A DNA stretch of 41,144 nt, from the NCBI RefSeq assembly GCF_022603395.1, contig NZ_JAIBKA010000020.1, positions 1 through 41,144 of the forward strand. The letters are read 5' to 3'. Position numbers and translations under genes: made by a program. Shown here piece by piece: positions 8,698-17,998 of the stretch. The notes beneath the pieces are model-generated. The model worked only from the letters and a program-made list of their open reading frames with translations, had not been told where the DNA came from and made no database searches. The stretch comes from Desulfoferrobacter suflitae (lineage in GTDB: Bacteria > Desulfobacterota > Syntrophobacteria > Syntrophobacterales > Syntrophobacteraceae). Numbering within the stretch: position 1 is the first letter of the stretch; every line of letters begins with the position of its first letter.

Positions 8698-9141
8698 TCA
8701 CCTCTTGAATCCCGACCGTGTCGTTCCAGGGGAACGGTCCGCCCGTGCCGGCGGATCAGCGATCACCTCTAAAGTCAAACCTCGAGCATCTTGAACGATC
8801 AAAGGCCGGCCGGGCTCAACTGGAGCTGAGCCTTGTGCCACCCGAGCACGCCAGAGTTCTCCTCGCACCCAGGCATATCCCTCCGGATCCAGACGATCCC
8901 GAGCAATTCCCTTTTCTCCTATCATCGGATGACTTTTAGAGGGACGACCTTCGTACGCCCGCCGCAGCAACGGATACAACAGGATATCCTTAAGTATCCA
9001 GAAAACGATGAGAATTCCGGTGAGCATGCGCGAAATTCCAAACCATTTTCTCAGCAGGACAAGGATTATCACCAGAAGCGCCAGGTCCGGAATCTGAAGG
9101 AGGATATATTTCGCTAGAGTGCGACTGTTCGTCGGTTTCAC
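8698..9141 (-). CDS. NfeD-like short membrane protein
   Basis: 147 aa, GTG start at 9141. Two membrane segments occupy about residues 13-55 (ILLQIPDLALLVIILVLL and MLTGILIVFWILKDILLYPL). They are followed by a soluble OB-fold-like domain, GEKGIARDRLDPEGYAWVRG through PLIVQDARGLTLEV, which is the pattern of the NfeD C-terminal domain. Such proteins partner with stomatin/SPFH proteins or membrane serine proteases. No partner gene is adjacent. The assignment rests on the GxxGxA...LxPxGxVxVxGE pattern. Confidence 0.7.
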   Translation of the reverse strand: MKPTNSRTLAKYILLQIPDLALLVIILVLLRKWFGISRMLTGILIVFWILKDILLYPLLRRAYEGRPSKSHPMIGEKGIARDRLDPEGYAWVRGELWRARVAQGSAPVEPGRPLIVQDARGLTLEVIADPPARADRSPGTTRSGFKR

Positions 9142-9417
9142 TGTGCCCTTTTCTCCAATCCTCTGAATGCCTGATTTGGTGCAACAACCATACCCTGATC
9201 CCTTTGCGTTGCCCTATTGGAATATGCGTTCTTTACAACGCATGAAATTTTTCTTAGACTAATAATTGGTGTTCGAACTAGTGTCCACAAACAGATGGTC
9301 CCAGTCAACTGAGGACTGCCTATTATTCTCCGAGATCACCGCGACATACGATCAACATGCCGGATCTTCGGACGATGGGTAACATCAAAGAGTAGCGTCA
9401 CACATCGAGGACAAACC
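9142..9417. promoter_or_regulatory. Divergent region with a 20-bp inverted repeat
   Basis: This 276-bp region separates the NfeD-like gene from the compatible-solute transporter. It contains a perfect 7-bp inverted repeat, ATGCGTT and AACGCAT with a 6-base spacer (9224-9243), inside an AT-rich stretch. The repeat could be an operator for the transporter operon. No clear -35/-10 pair was found. Confidence 0.35.
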
Positions 9418-10545
9418 ATGATCGAGTATGCAAACGTCACCAAGGTTTTCGGTTCCGGACCGAATGTGGTTACGGCCGTAAACGACGTGACCTTCAAAAT
9501 TGAAAAAGGACATGTAGTTGCTTTTTTGGGACCCTCGGGCTGCGGCAAGACGACCCTGCTGCGTCTCACCAACAGACTCATTCCTCTGACCCGCGGCAAA
9601 ATCACCGTCAACGGCCGCGACATCTTGTCTGAAGATGCGGTCAAGCTGCGCCAGTCCATGGGCTATGCGATCCAGGCCATCGGGCTGTTCCCCAATAAAA
9701 CGATTTATGAGAATATTGCCACGGTGCCGCGTTTGCTCGGCTGGAAGGAAGACAAGATTCGTGAGCGGGCGGATGAACTCCTCACTATGCTGAGATTGGA
9801 GCCGGGAATCTTTCGCGATCGCTATCCGGCAGAACTTTCCGGCGGGCAGCAACAGCGCGTCGGGGTAGCCCGCAGCCTGGCTGCAGATCCAGAAATCGTT
9901 CTCATGGACGAGCCCTTCGGAGCAATCGACCCGATCAACAGGGAAGAAATCCAAAATGAGTTTCTCAGGATCCAAAACGAGCTGAAAAAAACCATAGCGT
10001 TTGTGACCCACGATATTCACGAAGCCATTAAAGTGGGTGACGAGATAGCCATTTTTCAGGGCGGCAAATTGATCCAGTACGACACTCCCGAAGCCATACT
10101 CACACGTCCCAAGAACAAATACATCGCCGATTTCGTCGGTGCCGATCGTGCCCTGAAAGTGTTGGGGCTGCTGCGCACCAAGGATGCCATGAACACCAAC
10201 CCGAGAAACATCGTGAAGGGATCCTGCGACGCGCAGGAGGTTTTGAAATTCCTCGAGGAGAAGGGGCTCAAGCACGCCATTGTCGTCGAGAACAACAAGC
10301 CTCTCGGCTATGTGACACCGAAGCTGGTCAAGCATGAAAACGGGCCGGTGCGCAACGCGGTGGACACTTATCCCCGGTTCATTCAGCGCTACGACACCCT
10401 GCGGGACGTCATGTCCACCATGCTCATGCAAGATATGCAAACCCTTTGTGTGGTCGACGATAATGGAGATTTTATCGGCACCATTTCGCTGAAAAATATT
10501 CAGAGCTCCATCCTGGATGCCTACACCGACGAAGAAGATAGTTAG
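9418..10545 (+). CDS. opuCA: Glycine betaine/choline ABC transporter ATPase with CBS pair
   Basis: 375 aa. ATPase subunit of an OpuC/OsmV-type importer for compatible solutes (glycine betaine, choline, carnitine). Walker A GPSGCGKTT (about 40-48), Q-loop (YAIQAIGLFP), signature LSGGQQQRVGVARSLA, Walker B IVLMDEPFGAID and the H-loop VTHDIHEA are intact. The C-terminal region from about residue 250 has two CBS modules (RNIVKGSCDAQEVLKFLEE and RDVMSTMLMQDMQTLCVVDD), which in OpuA-type transporters sense ionic strength or nucleotide. The operon order ATPase-permease-permease-binding protein follows with short gaps. Confidence 0.93.
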   Translation: MIEYANVTKVFGSGPNVVTAVNDVTFKIEKGHVVAFLGPSGCGKTTLLRLTNRLIPLTRGKITVNGRDILSEDAVKLRQSMGYAIQAIGLFPNKTIYENIATVPRLLGWKEDKIRERADELLTMLRLEPGIFRDRYPAELSGGQQQRVGVARSLAADPEIVLMDEPFGAIDPINREEIQNEFLRIQNELKKTIAFVTHDIHEAIKVGDEIAIFQGGKLIQYDTPEAILTRPKNKYIADFVGADRALKVLGLLRTKDAMNTNPRNIVKGSCDAQEVLKFLEEKGLKHAIVVENNKPLGYVTPKLVKHENGPVRNAVDTYPRFIQRYDTLRDVMSTMLMQDMQTLCVVDDNGDFIGTISLKNIQSSILDAYTDEEDS

Positions 10546-10567
10546 AAACGAGCCGTAAAGGACGAAC

Positions 10568-11236
10568 ATGAATGTCTTCGACTTTATCTACAAGAATGCT
10601 GGAGAGTGCTGGCTGTTGACGTTTGAGCATATCTGGATTGTGTCCCTGGCACTATTTTTGGCCATTCTCCTTGGAGTGCCCATTGGTATTGCCGTCACGC
10701 GCAGCGAACAGGCCGCCAGAAGGGTCATCAATGCAGCGAATGTGCTCATGACGGTACCCTCCATTGCCCTGTTCGGTATCCTGCTGCCGCTCCTCTCACT
10801 GATCAATCAGGGTCTGGGAAAAGTTCCCGCCGTCATGGCACTGGTTCTCTACAGTCAGTTGCCCATCATTAGAAACACCTACACGGCCATCAAAAATGTT
10901 CCTCCCGAGATAGTCGACGCCGGGCGCGGACTCGGCATGAGCGGCTGGAAGAGGCTGAAAGAAATCGAAATTCCGCTGGCTGTTCCGGTCATCATTGCAG
11001 GTCTCAGAACCGCAGCGGTCATGAACATCGGTATTGCCGCCATTGCCGCATACATCGGGGCCGGCGGCCTGGGTGTGCTGATTCAGCAGGGCATCGCCAG
11101 GGTGTACGGCGAAATGATCGTGGCGGGTGCGATTCTCGTTTCGCTCCTGGCCATCTTTGTTGATGCCGGCATGGCACTGTTGGAGCGCCTTTTGACACCA
11201 AAGGGAATCAAAATTGGAAGGGAACTCGGGCGATGA
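10568..11236 (+). CDS. opuCB: Compatible-solute ABC permease, first subunit
   Basis: 222 aa, about six membrane segments. OpuCB/OsmW-type permease with the binding-protein-dependent EAA loop seen as PPEIVDAGRGLGMSGWKRLKEIEIPLAVP, where the cytoplasmic ATPase docks. The conserved C-terminal GAGGLGVLIQQGI is typical of glycine betaine/choline permeases. It starts 22 bases after the ATPase and overlaps the next permease by 4 bp (ATGA), implying translational coupling. Confidence 0.9.
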   Translation: MNVFDFIYKNAGECWLLTFEHIWIVSLALFLAILLGVPIGIAVTRSEQAARRVINAANVLMTVPSIALFGILLPLLSLINQGLGKVPAVMALVLYSQLPIIRNTYTAIKNVPPEIVDAGRGLGMSGWKRLKEIEIPLAVPVIIAGLRTAAVMNIGIAAIAAYIGAGGLGVLIQQGIARVYGEMIVAGAILVSLLAIFVDAGMALLERLLTPKGIKIGRELGR

Positions 11237-11976
11237 GTAATGCTTTTGGGAAAGCCTATCGGTTCTCCATAGTGGTGCTGTTGATAGCGGCCGGTATCGC
11301 GCTGGAACGGTTCGGCGTCATCACCTACCTGTCCGACCCGTACGAACTCAACTATCTGTTGACCTTGCTCACTCAGCACGTCTGGATGGTGTTCGTGAGC
11401 ATGTCGCTGGCCACAATCCTTGGCTTGGCCGTGGGCATCATTTTTACCCGTCCCCGCTACAAAAAGTATGCGGGCATTGTGATGTACATTGTAGGGTTAG
11501 GGCAGACCATTCCATCTCTGGCCGTCATAGCCCTGGCCATGAGCTTCCTTGGAATCGGCTTCAAACCCGCCATCTTTGCCCTGTTTGTCTATTCGGTTCT
11601 GCCCGTGGCGCGCAACACCCTGGCCGGCATCACAGCGGTGCCGGGCTGGATAATCGATGCGGCCAAGGGCATGGGAATGCCCAATGGACGTATCCTCTTT
11701 CAAATCGAGCTGCCCAATGCCATGAAGGTAATCATCACGGGCTTTCGCATATCACTGGTCATCAACATCGGCACGGCGGCCCTGGCGTTCCTCATTGGTG
11801 CCGGAGGACTGGGCGAGCTCATCTTTGTAGGGATTGATTTGATGAGACCCGATCAGCTCCTGGCTGGAGCTATCCCCGTTACCCTCCTGGCGCTTTTTGC
11901 AGATTATCTGGTCGAACTGCTGGGACTCGTGGTTATTCCACGCGGGCTGCGGATACAGGAAGAACTGGGGAAATGA
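11233..11976 (+). CDS. opuCD: Compatible-solute ABC permease, second subunit
   Basis: 247 aa, about six to seven membrane segments. It is a paralogue of the preceding permease, with its own EAA loop (PGWIIDAAKGMGMPNGRILFQIELPNAM) and GAGGLGELIFVGIDLM near the end. The two would form a heterodimeric channel. The N-terminus has one more hydrophobic segment and a short periplasmic part (FGVITYLSDPYELNYLL), as in OpuCD/YehY-type subunits. It overlaps the upstream gene by 4 bp. Confidence 0.9.
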   Translation: MSNAFGKAYRFSIVVLLIAAGIALERFGVITYLSDPYELNYLLTLLTQHVWMVFVSMSLATILGLAVGIIFTRPRYKKYAGIVMYIVGLGQTIPSLAVIALAMSFLGIGFKPAIFALFVYSVLPVARNTLAGITAVPGWIIDAAKGMGMPNGRILFQIELPNAMKVIITGFRISLVINIGTAALAFLIGAGGLGELIFVGIDLMRPDQLLAGAIPVTLLALFADYLVELLGLVVIPRGLRIQEELGK

Positions 11977-12047
11977 CGCGACGTTTTTTACGGGAAGGAA
12001 TGTCGCCTGTGCAAATTCCATCAACATTCAAACAACGGAGGTGAATT

Positions 12048-12971
12048 ATGAAAGTGATGACAAAAACGTGGTGTTGCATGCTGGCCGTTGTCATGCTTCT
12101 CGCTTTGCTCGCCATGCCCGGAAGCTCCGCCGCGCAGGAGAAAAAAGTCGTGGTGGGGGGAAAGAACTTTACGGAACAATACATCCTGCCGGAACTTGCG
12201 AAGGATCTCCTGGAAAAGAACGGCTTCACGGTGGACCTTAAAACCGGAGTCGGTTCGGTGGTGGCACGCCAGTCGCTGGAGAACGGCCAGATCGATCTTT
12301 ACTACGAATATACGGGCACCGCCTACACGGTGTACTACAAACAAGATGACCGCGCCGTCATGACGGACCCGCAAAAGGTGTACCAGTGGGTGCGCGATGA
12401 GGATGCCAAAAAGGGGCTCGTGTGGCTTCAGCCCGTAAAGTTTAACAACACCTACACGTTGATGATGCGCAAGCAGCAGGCGGACGAATTGGGCATCAAG
12501 TCCATCAGTGACCTCAGCAAGCACCTGAACGAAGATCCCGACAAGCTCGTGATCGGAGTCAATGCCGAATTTTGGGAACGCCCCGACGGCTTTAAGCCAC
12601 TCATGAAATACTACGATTTCAGAGTCCCGTACGACAAGATCAAGAAAATGGATTCCGGTCTGGTTTATAAGGCTCTGAAGGACAAGAACGTGGATGTTTC
12701 CATGGGGTTTGCCACGGACGGCAGGATTGCTGCCTTCGACTTCGTGACGCTGCAGGACGATAAGAGCTATTTCCCTGATTACAGTCCGGCTCCCGTCGTG
12801 CGCAAGGAAATCCTCGACAAGTATCCCGACATCGCCGCGGTGTTGCAACCCATCGCAGAGAATCTTACCACCGAACAGATGCAACTGCTCAACGCTGCGG
12901 TGGACGTCGATCACAAGGATGTCAGCGCGGTGGCCAAAGAATGGCTGGAAGGCCAGGGATTTCTGCAATAA
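12048..12971 (+). CDS. opuCC: Compatible-solute substrate-binding protein (OpuCC/OsmF-like)
   Basis: 307 aa with a Sec signal peptide (about residues 1-29, ending near SSAAQ). Periplasmic binding protein of the OpuAC family: the mature protein opens with KVVVGGKNFTEQYILPEL, the hallmark of choline/glycine betaine binding proteins, followed by DLYYEYTGTAY (ligand-site Tyr residues), VIGVNAEFWERPDG, and SMGFATDGRIAAFDF. There is no lipobox, as expected for a Gram-negative soluble protein. GGAGG lies 7 bases before the ATG. It is the last gene of the operon. Exact substrate cannot be told from sequence. Confidence 0.92.
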   Translation: MKVMTKTWCCMLAVVMLLALLAMPGSSAAQEKKVVVGGKNFTEQYILPELAKDLLEKNGFTVDLKTGVGSVVARQSLENGQIDLYYEYTGTAYTVYYKQDDRAVMTDPQKVYQWVRDEDAKKGLVWLQPVKFNNTYTLMMRKQQADELGIKSISDLSKHLNEDPDKLVIGVNAEFWERPDGFKPLMKYYDFRVPYDKIKKMDSGLVYKALKDKNVDVSMGFATDGRIAAFDFVTLQDDKSYFPDYSPAPVVRKEILDKYPDIAAVLQPIAENLTTEQMQLLNAAVDVDHKDVSAVAKEWLEGQGFLQ

Positions 12972-13172
12972 GCATCACTCACCAGGCGGCCGAACGGGAA
13001 CCGGCCGTCACGGTGACAGAGCAACGCACAGCCGCCTGTAAAGAACGCCATTTGCGTATGTTTTTTAGCATAAACCCATGCTCACCCTCGCCTGGATTGC
13101 CACCCAGAGATTGCCCGGATGGCGGTCCGTGCGCGGTTACCGCAACCGTTGGAAGCGACCGACTGTTCAGGT

Positions 13173-13210
13173 GGCCGGCCCCGGCTCCTGCAATTTCTCC
13201 GGGGCCGGCC
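13173..13210. terminator. GC-rich hairpin between convergent genes
   Basis: Two perfect 12-base arms (GGCCGGCCCCGG and CCGGGGCCGGCC) are separated by a 14-base loop in the gap between the ABC operon and glpD, which converge here. There is no T-tract on either side, so it may act as a weak bidirectional terminator or only as an RNA-stabilising hairpin. Confidence 0.5.
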
Positions 13211-13236
13211 AACCGTCGATTTGCCACGCCCACTGC

Positions 13237-14796
13237 TCACACCAGCAGATATCCCTTCGCCAGATTACCGTAGGCGTTCACCTGAGACGCGCACCAAGCG
13301 TCGTCATAGCTCAATTCCTGTGCCATTAATCGGGCCACCTCCGGCGCCATCTCAATGCTTGCCCGTGCATCCAGAAAAAGAGCCCGGGTGCGGCGCGCCA
13401 GAACGTCTTCGACCGTTCGGGCCATCTCTTCGCGCACCGCCCAAACCACTTCCGCCTTGATGTAGGGCAGGCTTTCATGCAATTTGCGCCCAAGCTCAGG
13501 ATCGGCCTTCACGATCTTCTTGATGTATACGGAATCGGTACCGTGGTAATGCAGCGGATCTTCCCGATCGAAGTTTTTAAGCCAGCCATGGATACGCAGG
13601 TTTTTGGTCAGACACCCGCGATCATCCAGGCCGGCCACCAGCAGCGCATGGTTCACCGTCTCTTCAGCCATCTTGCGGTAGGTTGTCCATTTGCCGCCGG
13701 TGATGGTCACCAGACCCGATTCGGACACAACCAGATAGTGATCCCGCGAAATGGCAGCGGTGCTTTTACCCTCACCGGCTCTGACCAACGGCCTCAAGCC
13801 GGCGAACACGCTCTTCACATCCTGCCGGGTCGGATCTTTGGTGAGATAGAGAGCCGCATGATCCAGGATGAATTTGATTTCTTCATCGAGGGCACGCGGT
13901 TCCAAACTGATCTCAGAAACCGGCGTGTCCGTGGTGCCCACCACCACTTTATCGTGCCACGGAACTGCAAAAAGCACCCGGCCGTCGGCGGTCTGTGGCA
14001 CCATAACGGCATTCTCGCCCGGCAGAAAATCTTTATCCAGAATCAGGTGCACTCCCTGACTGGGAGAAATGATTCGTGGCGCCCGGGGGTTTTCCAGCTG
14101 CAGTAGAGCATCGGTGAAAACCCCGGTGGCGTTGACCACCACCCGGCCGTTGATCTGGTACTCCTTGCCGCTTTCCATATCCCTGGCGATGACACCGTCG
14201 ATCATCTCTCCCGATTTGATGAAGCCCGTCACCTGAATGTAATTGATTGGAGCTCCGCCATGTTCCACCATGGTTTGCGCCAGATGGATGGCCAGTCGTG
14301 CATCGTCGAACTGCCCGTCAAAATAGATGACTCCGCCGCGCAGCTCCCGGGATTCCAGGGTCGGGATGTGCTGCAGCGTTTCTCCTTTGGAAAGCCGCCG
14401 CGAGGGGCCCAGTCCCAATCTGCCGGCCAGCAGATCATAAACCTTCATTCCTGCCCCATAGAACGGGCCGTCCCACCACACATAGTTGGGTACAACGAAA
14501 GCCTGGTGGCTCACCAGGTGCGGAGCATTCTGCATCAACAGGCCCCTTTCATGCAGCGCTTCGAGCACCAGCGAAATGTTTCCCTGGCGCAAATAGCGCA
14601 CTCCGCCGTGCACCAGCTTGGTGCTGCGGCTCGAGGTCCCTTTGGAAAAATCGTGCTGTTCCAGCAAAACCGTCCTGTATCCCCTTGAAGCGGCATCCAC
14701 ACCGACCCCGAGACCGGTCGCTCCGCCGCCGATCACAATGAAGTCCCAGGGGCCGTCGTGCTGCTCGATACTCTGCAGCATTGCCCGTCGATTCAT
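13237..14796 (-). CDS. glpD: Glycerol-3-phosphate dehydrogenase GlpD
   Basis: 519 aa. Membrane-associated FAD enzyme oxidising sn-glycerol-3-phosphate to dihydroxyacetone phosphate and feeding electrons to quinone. The FAD motif is IVIGGGATGLGVGVDAASRG (about 20-39). It is followed by the GlpD signatures GTSSRSTKLVHGGVRYL and GLRPLVR, and by TITGGKWTTYRKMAE for the second half of the FAD site. The C-terminal DAO_C domain (ELGRKLHESLPYIKAEVVWA, then ARRTRALFLDA) is complete. The length is normal. No glpK or glpF is adjacent. AGAGGAAAA precedes the ATG. Confidence 0.95.
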   Translation of the reverse strand: MNRRAMLQSIEQHDGPWDFIVIGGGATGLGVGVDAASRGYRTVLLEQHDFSKGTSSRSTKLVHGGVRYLRQGNISLVLEALHERGLLMQNAPHLVSHQAFVVPNYVWWDGPFYGAGMKVYDLLAGRLGLGPSRRLSKGETLQHIPTLESRELRGGVIYFDGQFDDARLAIHLAQTMVEHGGAPINYIQVTGFIKSGEMIDGVIARDMESGKEYQINGRVVVNATGVFTDALLQLENPRAPRIISPSQGVHLILDKDFLPGENAVMVPQTADGRVLFAVPWHDKVVVGTTDTPVSEISLEPRALDEEIKFILDHAALYLTKDPTRQDVKSVFAGLRPLVRAGEGKSTAAISRDHYLVVSESGLVTITGGKWTTYRKMAEETVNHALLVAGLDDRGCLTKNLRIHGWLKNFDREDPLHYHGTDSVYIKKIVKADPELGRKLHESLPYIKAEVVWAVREEMARTVEDVLARRTRALFLDARASIEMAPEVARLMAQELSYDDAWCASQVNAYGNLAKGYLLV

Positions 14797-14888
14797 GCAC
14801 GTTTTCCTCTATTGTTTTCTTGAATCAACTCTTCAGCCGCGCAACAGGCTGTAACCCCAGCAATACATTACGCCATCCCGCCAGGTTT

Positions 14889-15441
14889 TCAGCCACAGTC
14901 CGGTAAAAATATGGCGCTGTGCCATTTGCCCGCTGGATTATGGCTTAAAGAGTACCAAAATGACAGCATATGTATGCGTTCACCCCCCACAAAAAATTTG
15001 TTCTCCTCACGGAAACCTTTGCATATTCGGCTCCGATCTTCATCGTAGCTCCAATCGAGAATGTAGTGGCGACTATTCTCGATACTCCAATGGCCGCGGT
15101 TGGCTGCAAGAATCCTTCGTGCGTCAGCTTGTTGTGGAGATTGGCTGGTGATGCCGTAAACTGTTTCACAAGACAACTTACCGATCCTCTTATCTATGCA
15201 TTGACGCTCAATAACGAAAGCTTGTGCAACGTGGGGAAGATCTAGATAGTCGCTGAGCTCGATGGTAACCCAGATTTTGCGGGTTTCGATTCGCCCGTGA
15301 TCGGCAGCAGATACATCATCGGTGTAAAGTGGCTGCCGGCGGTTGTCAAAGAAGAGCTGTATGTCAGCAAACAGTGTGGGTTGGTTTCCCTTTACGGTAA
15401 GGTGATGTGAGCCTCACGCATCTGCGCCAGGTAATCGGCGA
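14889..15441 (-). pseudogene. ISAs1-family transposase remnant
   Basis: The C-terminal half of an ISAs1-type (DDE) transposase can be read: KGNQPTLFADIQLFF, then DHGRIETRKIWVT, then SCETVYGITSQSPQQADARR and RGHWSIENSRHYILDWSYDE. There is an in-frame stop near 15412, no ATG start and no N-terminal half, so it is inactive. The C-terminal part departs from the family after FDEDRS-like DEDRSRI. I could not find paired element ends. Confidence 0.75.
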
Positions 15442-15504
15442 ATGCGCGTTGAGTTATATTCGTCAAGGTTGAAATCCTTTAATTTGAAGAACCTCCGCTT
15501 AACT

Positions 15505-15562
15505 GCAGGAACAGTATGCTGCCGCGATCATGCCATCGGCGTGAGTGAATGCCGCTCCCACA
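15505..15562. repeat. REP-like palindromic repeat, copy 1
   Basis: The core TGCCGCGATCATGCCATCGG is shared with a second copy at 17745-17790. The flanks GCAGGAACAGTA and TGCCGCTCCCAC are degraded arms of a GTAGGAGCGGCA-type palindrome. Such short palindromes are usually scattered by RAYT transposases, of which this window holds a decayed example. Confidence 0.55.
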
Positions 15563-15746
15563 AGAAGAAGCTTTTTATCCTCAATGAGTATAGTCGGAAA
15601 GAATTAACGACGGAGATTTTTCCAAGTCAATCACCCGTGCAATGGCGGCCTGTGTCGGAGCGTTTTCCAGGCTGCAGGGTTGCCGTCCGGGATCAATCGC
15701 AGTCCAATGCGGCATCCCGCAGGATTTTTGAGCACTAATTTTTCAG

Positions 15747-15774
15747 TTGACCGGAAGAAAAGTCTTAGTATACC
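15747..15774 (+). promoter_or_regulatory. Candidate promoter for the CAP-domain gene
   Basis: TTGACC (15747-15752) and TATACC (15769-15774) are separated by 16 bases and point toward the CAP-domain gene about 245 bp downstream. Apart from this and the REP-like repeat, the interval 15442-16017 shows nothing I recognise. Confidence 0.4.
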
Positions 15775-16017
15775 ATCGGCTTGGCTGAAGTGGGTATCTA
15801 TCCAACGTGGAGGCGGGTTTTTGGAATTCAGCCTTCGCCGGTGTGCCGCCCGCGACTTTCCTAACAAAAACTATCAATATTACATTTCACAAAAGCAATT
15901 ATTATTGCAGCTTCTTCTCCAGATCGGCTCGTCTTTCAGTTCCTGTGGCTTCTGCGCAATGCTTTCATATGCGTTGAAATCAAACAACGCTTTTAACGAA
16001 GAAGGAGGCAGCAGAAA

Positions 16018-17469
16018 ATGGAAAAGCATCAAAAATATATTTTGATGGCAATGGTTATGCTGGTTTTCATGAGCGTGTTTGGTATCTTAGGTGAAAAAGC
16101 ATCATGTGCCACTCAAGCGGAGATCGAGCAGTGGCTACAGGCACACAACTATTACCGAGCCCTGCATGGATCACCGGCCGTGACATGGTCCGACACCGTA
16201 GCGGCGAGCGCTCAGGCATGGGCTGACACATGCCCGTCCGTCCATTCTTCATCAGGCTACGGGGAGAACCTCGCTTGGGCCTCTTACGCTCTTACCCCTC
16301 AAGGTGCGGTGGATTTATGGTACGCGGAAGAGCCCCTATACGATTACAACAATCCCGGATTTAGTATGGCGACAGGTCATTTTACCCAGGTTGTCTGGAA
16401 GAGTACCACGCAAATAGGATGCGGGTGCAAGACTGGATGCACCAGCCCATCACCTTATTGTGCCTGCGTTTGCCAATATAATCCGCCTGGTAATGTTTTT
16501 GGCCAATTTGCAGAAAACGTACTCCCCCCGTCCACTACACCCGTGCCCGGAGCGCCGTCGCTCTCATCGCCGGCCAACGGAGCCACGGTTTCCACAACCT
16601 CCATCACCTTCTCCTGGACTACGCCAACCGGCAGCCCCACCCAGTATCAGCTCCAGGTCAGCACCAGTTCCTCATTCTCTTCCACCGTTTATGACAGCTC
16701 TGCCATAACCGACACCTCATGGACCTTGAGCGGCTTTCCCAACACCGGAACCACCTACTACTGGCGGGTGAGGGCCTATAACAGCTCCGGTTGGGGACCT
16801 TGGTCCGGCACACGCAGCTTCATCAACGGCAGCTCCACTTCGGTGCCCGGAGCGCCGTCGCTCTCATCGCCGGCCAACGGAGCCACGGTTTCCACAACCT
16901 CCATCACCTTCTCCTGGACTACGCCAACCGGCAGCCCCACCCAGTATCAGCTCCAGGTCAGCACCAGTTCCTCATTCTCTTCCACGCTTTATGACAGCTC
17001 TACCATAACTGTCACCTCGTGGACCTTGAGCGGCTTTCCCAACACCGGAACCACCTACTACTGGCGGGTGAGGGCCTATAACAGCTCCGGTTGGGGACCC
17101 TGGTCCGGCACCAGCAGCTTCGTCAATGGAACCGTGCCTGCCGCGCCCACCCTGGTCTCACCAGCCAATCACGCCGTGTTGTCCGACCCTTCCGTGACCT
17201 TCACGTGGAATGCCTGCGCCTACGCCACCAAGTACTGGTTGGCTGTCAGTACTAGCTCCACCTTTGCCGAAGACACCAGGTTGTATTATGGTAACGTTGG
17301 CAACGTAACGGCCTATACGCTCAAGCTCCCCGAGGATGGCAAGACCTACTATTGGATGGTTACTGCGGGTAACAACGCGGGTTGGGGCCCCTGGTCCTAT
17401 TACAGAACTCTGACAGCGCCCGATGACTTCCCATGGATTCTGTTTTATCCTGCCATGATAGGACATTGA
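16018..17469 (+). CDS. Secreted CAP-domain protein with tandem FN3-like repeats
   Basis: 483 aa. A signal peptide (about 1-30) is followed by a CAP/SCP domain (about 35-170), with HNYYRALHGSPAVTW, GYGENLAWAS, GHFTQVVWKSTTQIGCG and CVCQYNPPGN carrying the usual His/Glu positions plus extra cysteines. Three FN3-like modules of about 100 aa follow: the first two are nearly identical (SPANGATVSTTSITFSW, then YYWRVRAYNSSGWGPWSGT), the third is diverged. The C-terminus is WILFYPAMIGH, a short hydrophobic tail. GAAGGAGG lies shortly before the ATG. CAP proteins are secreted and of varied function; here an envelope or extracellular role is inferred. Confidence 0.88.
   Translation: MEKHQKYILMAMVMLVFMSVFGILGEKASCATQAEIEQWLQAHNYYRALHGSPAVTWSDTVAASAQAWADTCPSVHSSSGYGENLAWASYALTPQGAVDLWYAEEPLYDYNNPGFSMATGHFTQVVWKSTTQIGCGCKTGCTSPSPYCACVCQYNPPGNVFGQFAENVLPPSTTPVPGAPSLSSPANGATVSTTSITFSWTTPTGSPTQYQLQVSTSSSFSSTVYDSSAITDTSWTLSGFPNTGTTYYWRVRAYNSSGWGPWSGTRSFINGSSTSVPGAPSLSSPANGATVSTTSITFSWTTPTGSPTQYQLQVSTSSSFSSTLYDSSTITVTSWTLSGFPNTGTTYYWRVRAYNSSGWGPWSGTSSFVNGTVPAAPTLVSPANHAVLSDPSVTFTWNACAYATKYWLAVSTSSTFAEDTRLYYGNVGNVTAYTLKLPEDGKTYYWMVTAGNNAGWGPWSYYRTLTAPDDFPWILFYPAMIGH
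16543..17142 (+). repeat. Two 300-bp tandem direct repeats
   Basis: The unit starting GTGCCCGGAGCGCCGTCG at 16543 recurs at 16843 with exactly 300-bp spacing, and the DNA is almost identical including third codon positions. The copies encode the first two FN3-like modules. A third, diverged module follows to about 17420. DNA-level identity points to recent duplication or gene conversion. Confidence 0.9.
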
Positions 17470-17998
17470 GGCAAAGGGAGGCTTTAGGGACTTCATCCAG
17501 TCGGGTCGAACGACCATATGCCGCTGTCCCCGACAAACCCTTTGACGGAGGTGCATCGAGGGGCCGGCAAGATCACTCGATCTCTCCAGGGAGGCACACG
17601 GGCTCAAGTCCAAAGGAAATTTTACACAGGTGCCACGATTCGCCCCTGGATAACTCAGGGCGAACGGATGTGAAGCCCCCTTGATAACGCTATACCCGTT
17701 AATCTTTCTTATAAATGTGCCTTCGGATGAAGCTCCACCTTGCCGTAGGAGCGGCATCCCGCCGCGACCACGCCATCGGCGTGACTGTGTGATTGGTGAT
17801 CCGGGACGTCCTTAACTCATTAACCTACAAATTGCAGCAACACTCTTTCGCTGTTCTGGCACGACTGCTGGTGTTTACCAATGATTACTCCATGGCAGCA
17901 AAAGGGATATTGATCCAGTTGATCCAAATCCGCCAGTTAATAAGTTAAGGGTGTCCCATTAGTTCCCTCACTTTCTGAGTCGCCCGGTAAACCCCTCA
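17470..17998. other. Intergenic region with second REP-like repeat
   Basis: About 530 bp between the convergent CAP-domain and methyltransferase genes. The only structure seen is a REP-like copy at 17745-17790 (GTAGGAGCGGCATCCC, then CCATCGGCGTGACTG), matching the copy at 15505-15562. No gene or terminator was recognised. Confidence 0.5.

Noticed and set aside
9385-10569. Minus-strand open frame of 394 codons over the ABC ATPase
   Set aside because: The plus strand carries all ATPase motifs; the antisense frame shows no domain and no ribosome binding site.
17158-17757. Minus-strand open frame of 199 codons at the end of the CAP gene
   Set aside because: It overlaps the third FN3-like module antisense and has no ribosome binding site or family pattern.
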